The position numbers were made by a program, and so were the translations under genes. Of a stretch of 64,000 nt of DNA, positions 11,489-21,009 are shown piece by piece (the stretch's first letter is position 1; each line of letters opens with the position of its first letter). Origin of the DNA: Sphaerosporella brunnea (taxonomy: Eukaryota; Ascomycota; Pezizomycetes; Pezizales; Pyronemataceae); assembly GCA_008704415.1 (NCBI GenBank), contig VXIS01000218.1, positions 18,527-82,526 on the forward strand, written 5' to 3'. Below the pieces are notes generated by a model. That model saw only the letters and a list, made by a program, of their open reading frames with translations, searched no databases and was not told the DNA's origin.

Positions 11489-11782
11489 ACTTCTCAGATT
11501 GATCTGTACGGATATCAAATCTATACACCATGTACTTCAGCCCGCAATGCCGTCTCCGTGCCAGTATGACCCTGTGCCCTATTCGCCGTCCGCATTCCTT
11601 CACCTGCTTCCGAACCTGATAGCCTTCTCACCCTCCATTTGTTTGTCAAACAATCGGATGGCTTAAGCATGACTCGAGCCCAGTTTAGAGCAGCTCGGGC
11701 CAGTGAGCCGAGCCTGGGAATTTGACGAGCGGAGTCCAGCCCACCATCGAGCTCGTCTCCAGCCGTCTCATGCCCTTCACTA

Positions 11783-12105
11783 CTCCTCACCAACAATATT
11801 CAATCAAAATCTCCAACTCCTGGCCTTAATTTCCCGCCACTGGCGGTGATGTGCAGGATTGCATATTGGTTGGTGCGAGCAGTTATCATGTCATGAATGC
11901 GACGCTCATCCAAGTAGTATTGAATCTCGGAGCCTGTCTTCGATCCACGTGCATACCGCACCCACCTCCGACACTGCGGGCAAGGGGTCATTGCAAACAG
12001 GTTGTTAGTATGTATATAGTATTGGGAGCTCTCACACCTTGGCGTAGGAGATATACTGATTGCCTTCAGCGCCGTGGCTTTTGGTAAAGGCACTTGAACA
12101 TCCAC
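11783..12105 (-). CDS. Hypothetical protein end, duplicated at 10545
   Basis: The minus-strand frame ends GKLRPGVGDFD and contains CPQCRRWVRYARGSKTG and YYLDERRIHDMITARTNQY. The CPQC pair followed by basic and aromatic residues looks like a real protein but I cannot name a family. Conservation of the reading frame in the diverged copy at 10545-10688 supports coding. The 5' end is unclear; a further minus-strand frame at 12119-12439 (ending RGRPKEAMKAMFTEKQQLE) lies directly upstream and may belong to the same gene. Confidence 0.4.
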
Positions 12106-12439
12106 TAGCAGCTACAGGTTAGTTGACTACTTCGTCTTCAAGCTGTTGCTTTTCTGTAAACATCGCCTTCATAGCCTCCTTTGGGCGGCCTCGTACAGGA
12201 ACCCTAGGTGCCCTGCCTATTTCGAGGCTGCAGTATCCGCCGTGCTGTCGACGCAGTTCGATCGCGTGGTTATAGCGCCACAGAATTTTGGCAACCCCAT
12301 GTGCCTGCGAGCGGAGGGATTCCATATTACTGTTGCCTGCCAAACTTCGTGGGCGTCGACTTTTCCAATACGAGATCTGGGATTGTTTTATTCCCTGTTG
12401 AAATGTGTGTTTCTTAGAGTCGAGTAGATGAGGTGCCAT

Positions 12440-14752
12440 ATTGGATTGGAGGAACTCCGATGCGGGAGCAGCTGTTATACTGTATTGTCAACGCCAACCA
12501 CACGCGGTGTCCCCGGGGCTTTGCGAGCTATCATCGTCACCTCTATCCGCGACTTTAGAAAGAATGCATTCCAATCCATTGGCAAACAGGTTCGATGTGT
12601 GCTTTAGCAAGGGATGTTTTGCTGGTGATCAATCAGAGAGTTTCAGACCATTCGCCCTAGCCAGTGGGATCCGCAACTGTCGGTCCCAAACGCAGGCGAA
12701 AAAATCGGGTTATAGGGTGCACAAGGTTGTTAGTAATCGATAGACCGCTCAGTATAACCAAAGTGATCTACAATACGCACATTCGCTCCCAACGAGTGAT
12801 TTGAGCGGCGCATCACCAACTTCGTCGACACACTAGCGTCCTACACAGACACCATCTAACAGAAAGTAGCTTCAGCAAAGTCAGAGGTAGGGTTGATAGA
12901 CCTACGAGCCCACGCTCAATCTATATGAACTGCAGAAAAGTGCTGCGCGATTCGAAATTGCCGTCGCAGTGTGTCAGAACACAAAGAGAGCGCTGGAAAA
13001 CGCCACAAGCTTTTGATGGGAGATGCAGGACTCACAAGGGGAGAGCTCGGAGAAAGAGGACTGGGAAATGGAGGAGATGCAAAAGAGGGACCGACGAAGA
13101 GGACCACCGCTGTTGCGTTATGCGGGCGCAATAAACTTACCACAGACACACCTGGACACAGCACGTGCGTACACCGGCGGGAACAACAACCGATCGCACA
13201 ACGGCGCGTATTCGTAAGCGGGCAAAGTGGCAAGTAACTGCCAGAGCATGTGAGCAGGGCGCGCTGCGGCAGCTCACACACATCACAGCCGGTTCAGCAA
13301 AATAAGGAATCCAATCACAATCAGCCAAATGTTGCTAGTGTCCAAAGGAGAAAGATGTGGAAGTTCCGAGAACGGTACCGACGACACTGTGATAACAATT
13401 GTATGCAAATGCCACCAATATACAGGCTGCTGGCAAAGCCTTGCTACTGCCGACCACGAGCTGGAAATGGCAGACGGCTCGTATCAAACCACGATGTAAG
13501 AAATCATATGGCGAGAAATAATTCATCCAGGGGACAAAGCTGCGACTTATCCTTTCGAGCATCGGGAACAGCACCGGCGGCCTCATTTTGGGAGTCTCCT
13601 AGTGGATCTAGATGTTGGCAGTACGCCGGTGATCGACGCCATACCATCAAGACGTCCGGCTGCAGGGACAACAGAGCACTTTGGACATGGCTGCTATTCT
13701 GGCGACGGATTATTGGAAAGGATCTTCTGTATCCTGATCCGGTGGGGACGGGGTGGTCCACACGCACCATAAGCTGCGTATCCTCATTGAGGCCCTCAAG
13801 CTACACATCCCACTCGCAATACCCACCTCAAGTATTGCATACCTTCACAGCTCACGGCTCGAGAAGTAAGCACCATGGTATCTTCAAAGCGGCCGTCATG
13901 ACGCCGTCTGTGAGTCCTGACGGCTAGTCTAGCCGCCTGCTCCACGGGGTCCGTCGTCCGTTGCATACCTTTTTGTTTATGTTCTGTATCAACGAGCCGT
14001 ACCACGGCCTTATCGAGGTGTGCAATCCTGCTGGATTGCCATTAAGGGTGTGTCAGTCAGCCAAGAACAATGTTTTCGTGACTATTGAGCAATCGCTGAA
14101 TGGAGTTGCCATGAAGGTAGCTTTGTTGATCATTGAGGCCATGCGGAAACCACACAGTATCCCGGACCGAGGTTTTCGGGAGGCAGACACGAGTGATCCT
14201 CCTAGACCGGCTCTTCCCAGAGCGTCAAACCGGCACTTGCTAGCGTCTCCCTTGCGAAGCTTCTCCTTGAAATAGGGCGCTGTGGTCGCATTCCCGGTCA
14301 GGAGTTGGAATTACTCGGACGTGACCCCCTTTCTCTCTTGGTCAGAGCTGGACGCGGGGCCCACTTCTTTCGCTATTCTAGAGCCGCGCGCAATGGCTGC
14401 GGGCTTCAGTGGCGCCGCACGTCAGGTGGGACAAGCTGGCCTGCCGCAAACGCGCCTCGTTGGGAGCTCTGGTTTCTTACTGACAATTTTCCCAATTGGG
14501 GGTATAGATCCTCCATATTTCCACGCACCGAGTTGGTATTTCGGAATCCGAATTCTGCGATCTCTTCTTTGAGAGTGACCCCCCTATTTGAGCTTGAACG
14601 GCTTCACGTGCGCGCGTCAACCGTTGTGATGCACCGGCTGTAGCTTTCCGTTGCGATCATGGTGATAGGACTTTACCGCTTCACTGCTTGACCGCGTGAG
14701 GTCTGGGGGAAATGTATCATCACCGAATCGTACGTTCTGCCTGCGTTCACAC
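12440..14752. other. Unassigned tract
   Basis: No recognisable gene. Short open frames around 13335-13770 on the minus strand and 13961-14275 on the plus strand read as possible protein but show no motif, splice signals or promoter I can support. Confidence 0.35.
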
Positions 14753-15556
14753 TAGCTGGCTGGAAACGAGCTCGTCGGAAGGCTTGAGTCAGCTCGTCCG
14801 ATTCCTAGACTCGGCTCGCGGTCTCGAGCTGCACTCCACTATGCTCGAGCCATGCTCGAGCCACCTGATTGTTTTACACAAAAATCAGGGGCACAGGGTC
14901 GTTCTAGCGGGGGCACTGCATTCTAGGGTGATGTCCATTGCATAGAGCTTCGATATCCGTACAGATGAGTCTGAGAGGTCCGCCAGCGCTGAACAGGAGT
15001 AGTGCAGAACAGCCACGGCAGCTCACTCTGCATCCTCCGGGGCGTCGAGGTCACTATGACTTTCTGTACCGTCCCCAGCTGTCCCCGCAACACTCAAACC
15101 TTCCCTGACTGGAACGTCCAAGTCTTAATACCCCCACCTTTTCCATCGTTGCACTTCGGTTTGCTTCAACCAGTGTTTGAACCGCAATAGCGTGTTAACT
15201 CCGCCAGCAGACGTTTCCGCCGGGAGGGAAGGGAGTCACTGTTCTTTCACCCTCTACCAATGGAGGGGGTCGGTGCCAAGGAGAACCGAGGTCTCGCAAA
15301 AATACCGAGCAGTCTCGGTAACATCCATGGTTGGTAATCTGCGGACGTTGTGCAGCATTGCCGAATATAGCGGCTTGATGCGGTGAGACATCTAAGACTA
15401 GGCAAATCCACGGAACGGACACAATGCTATCTAAAAGCTCGGTCCTAGCTCAAGGGAGACTTACTATCGTTCGAGCGAAATTTGCCCGGATCGAGGCGGC
15501 TCGAGATGCGGGCTCTAGCTATTGGCCCGCGCAGGAGCGGCTCGTGTCCTTCACTC
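14753..15556 (-). mobile_element. Short non-autonomous hAT, GAGCC family
   Basis: The left side (14753-14870) aligns with the family's 3' subterminal region and the right side (15427-15556) with its 5' subterminal region, ending CTCGTGTCCTTCACTC. The outside 8-mers GTTCACAC and CTTCACTC agree at 6 of 8 positions, as expected for an aged target duplication. The interior matches the 3' untranslated part of the family and keeps no transposase, so this is an internally deleted, MITE-like copy. Confidence 0.55.
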
Positions 15557-15955
15557 CTTCACTCGCGAGCGGCGACACAGTATCTGTTCACATTGCGTAG
15601 TCCAGTCAGCATCGTGATATGCCACATCGCAGGCGTTGCTCGACCTTGCGCCCACAAAGATAACTACACGCTCACGCTTCCGCTGGAGTGTCGAACACTT
15701 GGCCTGCTTTGTGATTAAAGGTATTCAGAATCATTTAGGTATCCACCCGCGGAGACAAAGGGTTCTACTATTGAGCGGCTCGTAGGTGTGCAGAGTCAGA
15801 CACGTGGCGTTCTCGGGATCACGCATCCGGATTATTCACCGCGTTGTGGCTATCGACAAACAAAAAAACGATCAATTCCAAGCAAAAAAATTGCACTCAT
15901 TAGCAAATAGTTACATCTCTACGTCGCGTAACCAAGCATGCTCCGCTCCTCTGCG

Positions 15956-16982
15956 TTACATGGGTCGCCTAACACAACGCCGCCCAGGGAAAACGTGCAC
16001 TTTATCGCTACTCTCGGCCTGAACAGGCGGCGGGGAAGCCAGGGGCTTTTCATCCACAACGTCCGGCACCGGTGGTGTCGGCCGTGCGAGGTCTACAGCG
16101 AAGTTGTTCCGGCCCGCAGTTGGCGTGCGCCGCAACCTGAACGGCGTCGGCAGCGGCGGTGTTGGCTGTGACAGGTCTACAACGAAGTTGTTCCGGCCCG
16201 CAGTTGGCGTGTGCGGCAACCTGAACGGCGTTGGCAACGGCGGCGTCGGCTGAGAGAGGTCTACAGCAAAGTCATTCGGGCGCCGGGTTGGCGTGCGCGG
16301 CGTCGAGGGGCCGGGGGCTGGACCCAACCGGGTGCGCGAAGGGAGGGCGGCGATGCGGCGGGATTCCGAGGAGGGTCGTGGCCGGTACGCGGTGTCAGTG
16401 TCCGTTCCCTTGGTTGGGACCGAGCGGGATGGCGTGACGTCCGCGGACGGGTCTCCAATGACCCCCCCCCCAAACTCGTCATCAGAGATGTCCAGTGGCC
16501 TCTCGAGAGTGCCGCCCCGTTCAGACAACATCTCGGCGTTCTCCTCGCCAAGAGGTCTCACCTGTATGGTGCGGGTGCTTCCCTGGCGGCTGCGTCGTGC
16601 CATCAGCTTGCTGGGGCCTATCACAAGCGGGTGCGATACATACCGGCGAATCGGATGCCTCCACTCTGGGATCGTTCGTGGGTGTGAGCAGCTCCGGATC
16701 GTTTCCGAGTTCGTTTCCCAACGCACGGCATGCCTCGAACGCAGGAACAGGTTCGGAGTCCGTCAGCGTGCTGCTCGGCAGCCACGCCCCGAATATGAAG
16801 CTGTCTACGAACGCGCGGACCCGTTCCTTGTGGGCTTGCTGCTCCTGAGCCTCGGATTGCTCGTTCTGGGTGTTGGTGTCCGTGGTTGGGGTGTCGGATT
16901 GCTCGTTCTGAGTGTTGCTGTTGCGTCGCTCCTTCCGAGTCTTCTGCGATCGCATTTTCTGAGACTTGCGGTTGCGCGGCAT
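15956..16982 (-). CDS. Unknown protein with 28-residue tandem repeats (copy 1)
   Basis: The start is the ATG at 16982 in the context CACAACATGCC. A GTATGT donor at 16643 and a CAG acceptor at 16583 remove 61 bases (branch-like CTGAT inside) and join two frames in phase, giving about 321 residues. The N-terminus is basic (MPRNRKSQKMRSQKTRKERR), followed by Asn/Gln/Thr-rich NTQNEQS repeats, then KERVRAFVDSFIFGAWLP. The C-terminal third holds three repeats of about 28 residues built on NNFAVDLSQPTPPLPTPFRL (period 84 bases). No known domain is recognised; the basic start and low-complexity parts suggest a nuclear or disordered protein. The paralogue at 19211-19755 shares the N-terminus and promoter but carries a different repeat. 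Confidence 0.6.
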
Positions 16983-17180
16983 GTTGTGGTGTTGTGTTGG
17001 TGAGGCGGTCAATAGATGTGGTGTTGTGTTGGGAAGAGGATCGATGTTGTGTGGTCGCGTTGACAGAAGTATTTATGCGAACCGCTGTGGTGCGGGTTCA
17101 CAATATTCGCCGCATACGAGTGCTTACGGTGCGCAAGTTGCACCCTGACAGCAAATTGTCGCGGGTACAACGTCAGGTGC
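16983..17180 (-). promoter_or_regulatory. Conserved promoter and leader of the repeat-protein gene, copy 1
   Basis: Read on the minus strand, a CTGACGTTGTACCC box near 17162-17175 is followed by GCATAAATAC near 17070-17080 (TATA-like, about 100 bases before the ATG) and a CA-rich leader with AACACAACACCAC. The same three parts occur in the same order before the second copy (19756-19970), while the coding regions have diverged, which supports function. TGACGT resembles a CREB/bZIP core; that is inference. Confidence 0.55.
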
Positions 17181-17441
17181 ATAGGTGACCGCCGCATTGT
17201 CTGTAGCAGATGTTGCGCAGGCATCGTCCACAACGCCGGCCGGAGGTGCTCGCACACGTTTGCATGACCACCTTCAACACAGGTACTGGACTCGTTGAAT
17301 CACGGGAAGTAATGAAACCGTTGCGACGTAGGGACCATCAATCACGGTGGAGCAACTCAGCGAAGCATCCCATTCCAATCAGGTCAAGCTGCGCAGTCTG
17401 CGAACACTGCCAGCTACGCAAAACTCTCCTCTCGCACCGTG

Positions 17442-18849
17442 TAGTGATGGACACGAGCCGGCTCGACTCAAGCCAGAGGGTAGGCTCGAGCCAGGTCGTC
17501 AAATTTCCTGGCTCGGCTCGTGAGCTCGAGCCGTCCCACAGCTCAGAGAAAGAATAGAGCGAATGGTAAGCGTTTGGGTGAACTGTACGTTGTATCAATC
17601 TGTGCAGATCAATCTGAATGGTCCGACAGCCCTGACGAGCTCAGAGCAGCCTGAACGGCGGAATCTGCACCCTCCGGCGCGTCATGATCGCTATCACCCG
17701 CCACACCCTCACCAGATTTACCCGCAATGTTCCCACTTTCTCCAGCTGCCACCAGTACATCATCAGGGTCGTCATAACCCCACTTTTCCCACGGTTTGTT
17801 GAAGGTATAGACCTAGTCGCTGTCTATAGCCGTTGCTGAAGTTCAGGCAGTGGGCTTTAAGAACGTCGGTAAAACTGATGATTAGAGTAGCATCACATCA
17901 ACCTTGGACGGGCAACACTTTGTCAGTCACGGCAGTATCACATCAGCCGTACTACGCCACCACCGGGTTGTTCTCGTCATGCTTGCGGTGTGCTGTGATG
18001 CTTGCAGGGTCGATTGGATTACTATCGTGCCTGACGCGATTGAGAGGTTGATGTGATCCTCACGTGCGCCTCACGGGGATTTGCAGGCCTTTTATAAGGT
18101 AAGAGGCAGAAACGGGCGCTAGCTCCTAACTCTAATGGCAACAGCGTACAAGTTCCAGCGACTTTTTGTTCCCCTTCTGGGTTCCTGCCTTGGGCATTCT
18201 GCGCCTTCGCTTGCGTGATCCTGCCTGCTGCTCCTCAGCATCCGACTCAGCATCAGCTGCGGTACCAGAATCGAACTTTTCCACAGCGTTCACTGCATGC
18301 GCAGCAGATCCGCTCTTCCTGCAACCTGTTCTCGGAAAATGATCCTTTGCTTGCAGAGAAATGCGGTGTGAGTCGAGCTCCGCTGCCCACCAAGTGTTAC
18401 GGACTCCGGCAGCACCTTGGAAAATATCTGGGTAGCAGTCATTAACGCGAATCCCACAAGGTTTTTACTATTGGGTTTACCCCATTGTCCGCTTACACCC
18501 TTTCTTGTAGAACGCCTGCATAACTTCATTTTCTTCGTCAGAAGCAGCATTGATTTGATCATCGTAGCTGGAGCCACTGCTAGGGACCGTCGACATGGTG
18601 AGGTTTCCGTTGTCCTGGCTGCGCGCTGGGTGGGTGTTGTGCAAGGTGCAGTATAACGGGTAGGGTGGGTTGAGATGGGGGTTGATCCGCCGGGTGGGTT
18701 GAGATGAGCCAACAAAATTCTAAGTGAAAGCTCGAGCCAGACTCACCGTTTTTCGAGCCAGCTCGAGCTCAAATTTAGGCGGATCGAGCCGGCTCTGGCT
18801 CGAAGGTCGAGCTTTTGGCTGCAGCCGCCTCGGCTCGTGTCCATCACTA
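17442..18849 (-). mobile_element. hAT element, GAGCC family, deletion derivative
   Basis: Both ends are well preserved: TAGTGATGGACACGAGCC at 17442 and its reverse complement ending at 18849, each followed inward by GAGCCGGCTCGAGCC-type repeats. The 5' end is on the right. Near it, an ATG at 18596 opens a short acidic frame (MSTVPSSGSSYDDQINAASD), and a basic stretch (GSRKRRRR-like) near 18200 is shared with the copy at 45290. The core and C-terminus of the transposase are missing; the 3' part aligns with 47500-47766. The outside 8-mers GCACCGTG and GGTGGAGG do not match, so its ends may derive from two insertions. It lies between the two copies of the duplicated gene. Confidence 0.7.
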
Positions 18850-19107
18850 GGTGGAGGTGAACGGCGTTTGCGGACGTTCTGAGTAGGGTTCTGCCGCAGG
18901 AATGTTGGCATGGCTTCCATGGCAGCATAGGCACAATGCGAACGATCAGGGAACAGTGTTGCGCTGCGGAACATGATGTTTCACACATCAGCCCATCACC
19001 GTTGTTACCATGTCCCGACGCACAGATTCGGTCGCGACTGGGTTGCGGGGAAATCAAAGCGTGTCCGGCAATCCTGGAATTACCCACGTTGGAATGGTAG
19101 TATGCGT

Positions 19108-20092
19108 GGGATCACGCGTCCTGCGTTGTGCTTCACATGGGCAATCGATAAGGCATTTCCAAACAAATATACACTTTATTCCAAGCAAGAAACTGCAAAT
19201 AGTCACATCTCTACGTTGAGTGACCAACAACGCTCCGCTGCTCCTCCTCCAGTGGCCCCCCGGGAGTGCAGCCAAGTTCAGCCGCACCTTCGTCATCGAA
19301 ATCAAACAACAGCGGCTGCATGATGTCGGATGATTCCTCACGCTGCATTCGACTGCCACCGCGTGCAGTCGGACTGTCGTCATCGAGCTCAAACGACTCT
19401 GCGATGCTCGAAGATGCCACGCGCTGCACTCGACGGCGACCACGTTTGGCCGGACCGTCGTCATCCAGTTCAAACGAATCCGCGATGTCTGAGGATTCCT
19501 TGCGCTGCATCCGACAGCAACCACGTTCAGGAGACATGGCGGCGTCCTCCTCGACTGCCGGTCTCAACTCCATTATGCCTGCGCTTCCCTCGCGCGGATT
19601 CGTTCCTTGCCGGCTTGCTGCTTTTGAGCCTCGGATTGCTCGTTCTGGGTGTTGGAGTCCTCGTTTGGAGTGTTGGCGTGCTCCATTTGAGTGTTGCATC
19701 GCTCCTTCGCAGTCTTGTTGCATCGCCTTTTCCGAGACTTGCGGTTTCGCGGCATCTTGTGGTGTTGTGTGAGGGAGGCGGTCGATGGTCGTGTTGTGTT
19801 GGGAAGTCGATCGATGTTGTGTTGTCGCGTTGACAGAAGTATTTATGCGACCCGGTGTGGTGCGGGTGCACGATGTTCGCCGCGGACGATGGTTCGTGGT
19901 TCCGGAGATGCGCTGCTTACCGTGCGCATGTTGGACCCTCACATTTGGGTACAACGTCAGGGGCATAAGTGAACGACGAATGGAGTGCAGTGTATGATGC
20001 GCAGGCGTCAACCGTCATCACGCAGCAAGGCCGGAAGTACACGTTTGGATGACCACGTTCTTCGCGCCTACCGGACCCCGTGAATCAAGAGT
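19108..20092 (-). repeat. Right copy of the gene-sized direct duplication
   Basis: Shorter copy of 15805-17300 in the same orientation, containing the gene at 19211-19755, its promoter and 3' region. The central part of the longer copy is absent here. Confidence 0.75.
19211..19755 (-). pseudogene. Paralogue of the repeat protein with 27-residue repeats (copy 2)
   Basis: The ATG at 19755 opens MPRNRKSRKRRCNKTAKERC and NTQNEQSEAQ, matching copy 1. About 60 codons later the frame closes; a one-base shift leads into a second frame running to a stop at 19211. That frame has three repeats of about 27 residues built on MQRKESSDIADSFELDDD (period 81 bases), unrelated to the Pro-rich repeats of copy 1, and ends EEEQRSVVGHST. 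The VDSFIFGAWLP block of copy 1 is missing. The conserved promoter suggests it was once expressed; the frameshift means it is probably broken unless an unseen intron corrects it. Function is unknown. Confidence 0.5.
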
Positions 20093-20102
20093 TCAAAAAG
20101 AA

Positions 20103-20216
20103 TGGTTTTTTGTACAGAGGTTTTTTCGCTTCGCCTCCGAGTTTTCGGGGGGCGTCCCACTGTTTTATGTGGACACCCGAAAACTCGGGATGGTGTATGT
20201 ACAAAGGTCTACCACG
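20103..20216. repeat. Imperfect 110-bp palindrome, possible MITE
   Basis: Arms TTTTTTGTACAGAGG and GTATGTACAAAG lie at the ends, with GAGTTTTCGGG and CCCGAAAACTC inside, around a short centre near 20160. It directly follows the right copy of the duplicated gene. No target duplication was identified, so a MITE is only one possibility; a structured RNA or a terminator is another. Confidence 0.5.
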
Positions 20217-21009
20217 ACTAGTGTCGCTGCCGTGCATCAAACGGGCTATCAATAAGGGTGCGGGGAGTGATCGAAGAATCACAATTCGATCATGTGTAGC
20301 TGCGCAGTTCCTGCCGTCTGCAAATCGAATCATCAGGATTCGTAGGGATACACTCCGGAATCATGATTGATTCGTGGAAAAAATATATCGTGACGAATTC
20401 CGAGTGCAGGAACTGGCGGGCAGAACGAGAAGACCATGCTCTGCTCGACCCTATGAGGCTGGCTTTGATTCTGACCGACAGCCTCCACAGCCTCACGGAA
20501 CTACAGGAAGTGGTTGTCAATTCGATATCGACATTTTGCCAGCGTGAGGTTGCGAGGACACAGGTGGGGTGCGTGACGACGACGTCTACATGGCCGCACA
20601 TACCAGCAATCAAGGTGGTTGTACTGATAGATTCGCAGTGACACATCAGTCGCATACGCGGAACAATGACCCGCTTCCCTCCCAGATATCACCACCAGCA
20701 AATGTAGAACCGCTGCTGGAGTGGTCAACTTCAGCTCTGTTCGTGACTATCCCCTGGACCGTAGCGGGCTTCTGGGCCTTCGGGACCAGAACGTTCGACC
20801 GCATGGCAACGAGTGCACGAGAAAAAAAGAACGTAATAGAGCGAGATGGAACGATGCTTTTACATGTAGAGAATAATCCTATCTGAGAAAATCTTGAAAT
20901 TTTGTAGTGGTGGACCGGGCCGTAGTAATGCCTCCCCGGGGCCCAGCATTTTCAACCCATTCCCCCCCTTGAAGCCCGCACCGCTCGACCCCACACCACT
21001 CTGAATGGC
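20217..21009. other. Unassigned tract, 3' flank of the piggyBac gene
   Basis: A plus-strand frame at 20363-20641 reads as possible protein but has no known motif. No piggyBac terminal repeat or TTAA site was found in this stretch. Confidence 0.35.

Larger units (their letters stand above)
10689..11782 (+). mobile_element. Decayed hAT unit, GAGCC family, with inverted gene fragments
   Basis: The left end resembles the family terminus (AATGGACACGAGCC) followed by GAGCC-type repeats. The right part (11500-11782) aligns with the 3' end of the family seen at 17442 and 47766, including a shared AATTTGACGAG block, and ends CATGCCCTTCACTA. The interior carries no transposase; instead it holds two inverted copies of a signal-peptide-like exon (11113-11213 and 11385-11488). 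The flanking 8-mers do not match convincingly. I infer an old non-autonomous copy. Confidence 0.45.
15805..17300 (-). repeat. Left copy of a gene-sized direct duplication
   Basis: This segment and 19108-20092 are homologous across promoter, 5' leader, N-terminal coding region and 3' untranslated region, but differ in the middle. The shared 3' side includes ACATCTCTACG near 15915 and 19204; the shared 5' side includes GGGTACAACGTCAGG near 17162 and 19947. The right copy is shorter and frameshifted. Confidence 0.75.

Noticed and set aside
13250..13927. 225-codon plus-strand frame as a gene
   Set aside because: Composition is irregular, minus-strand frames of similar quality overlap it, and no domain or promoter is seen.
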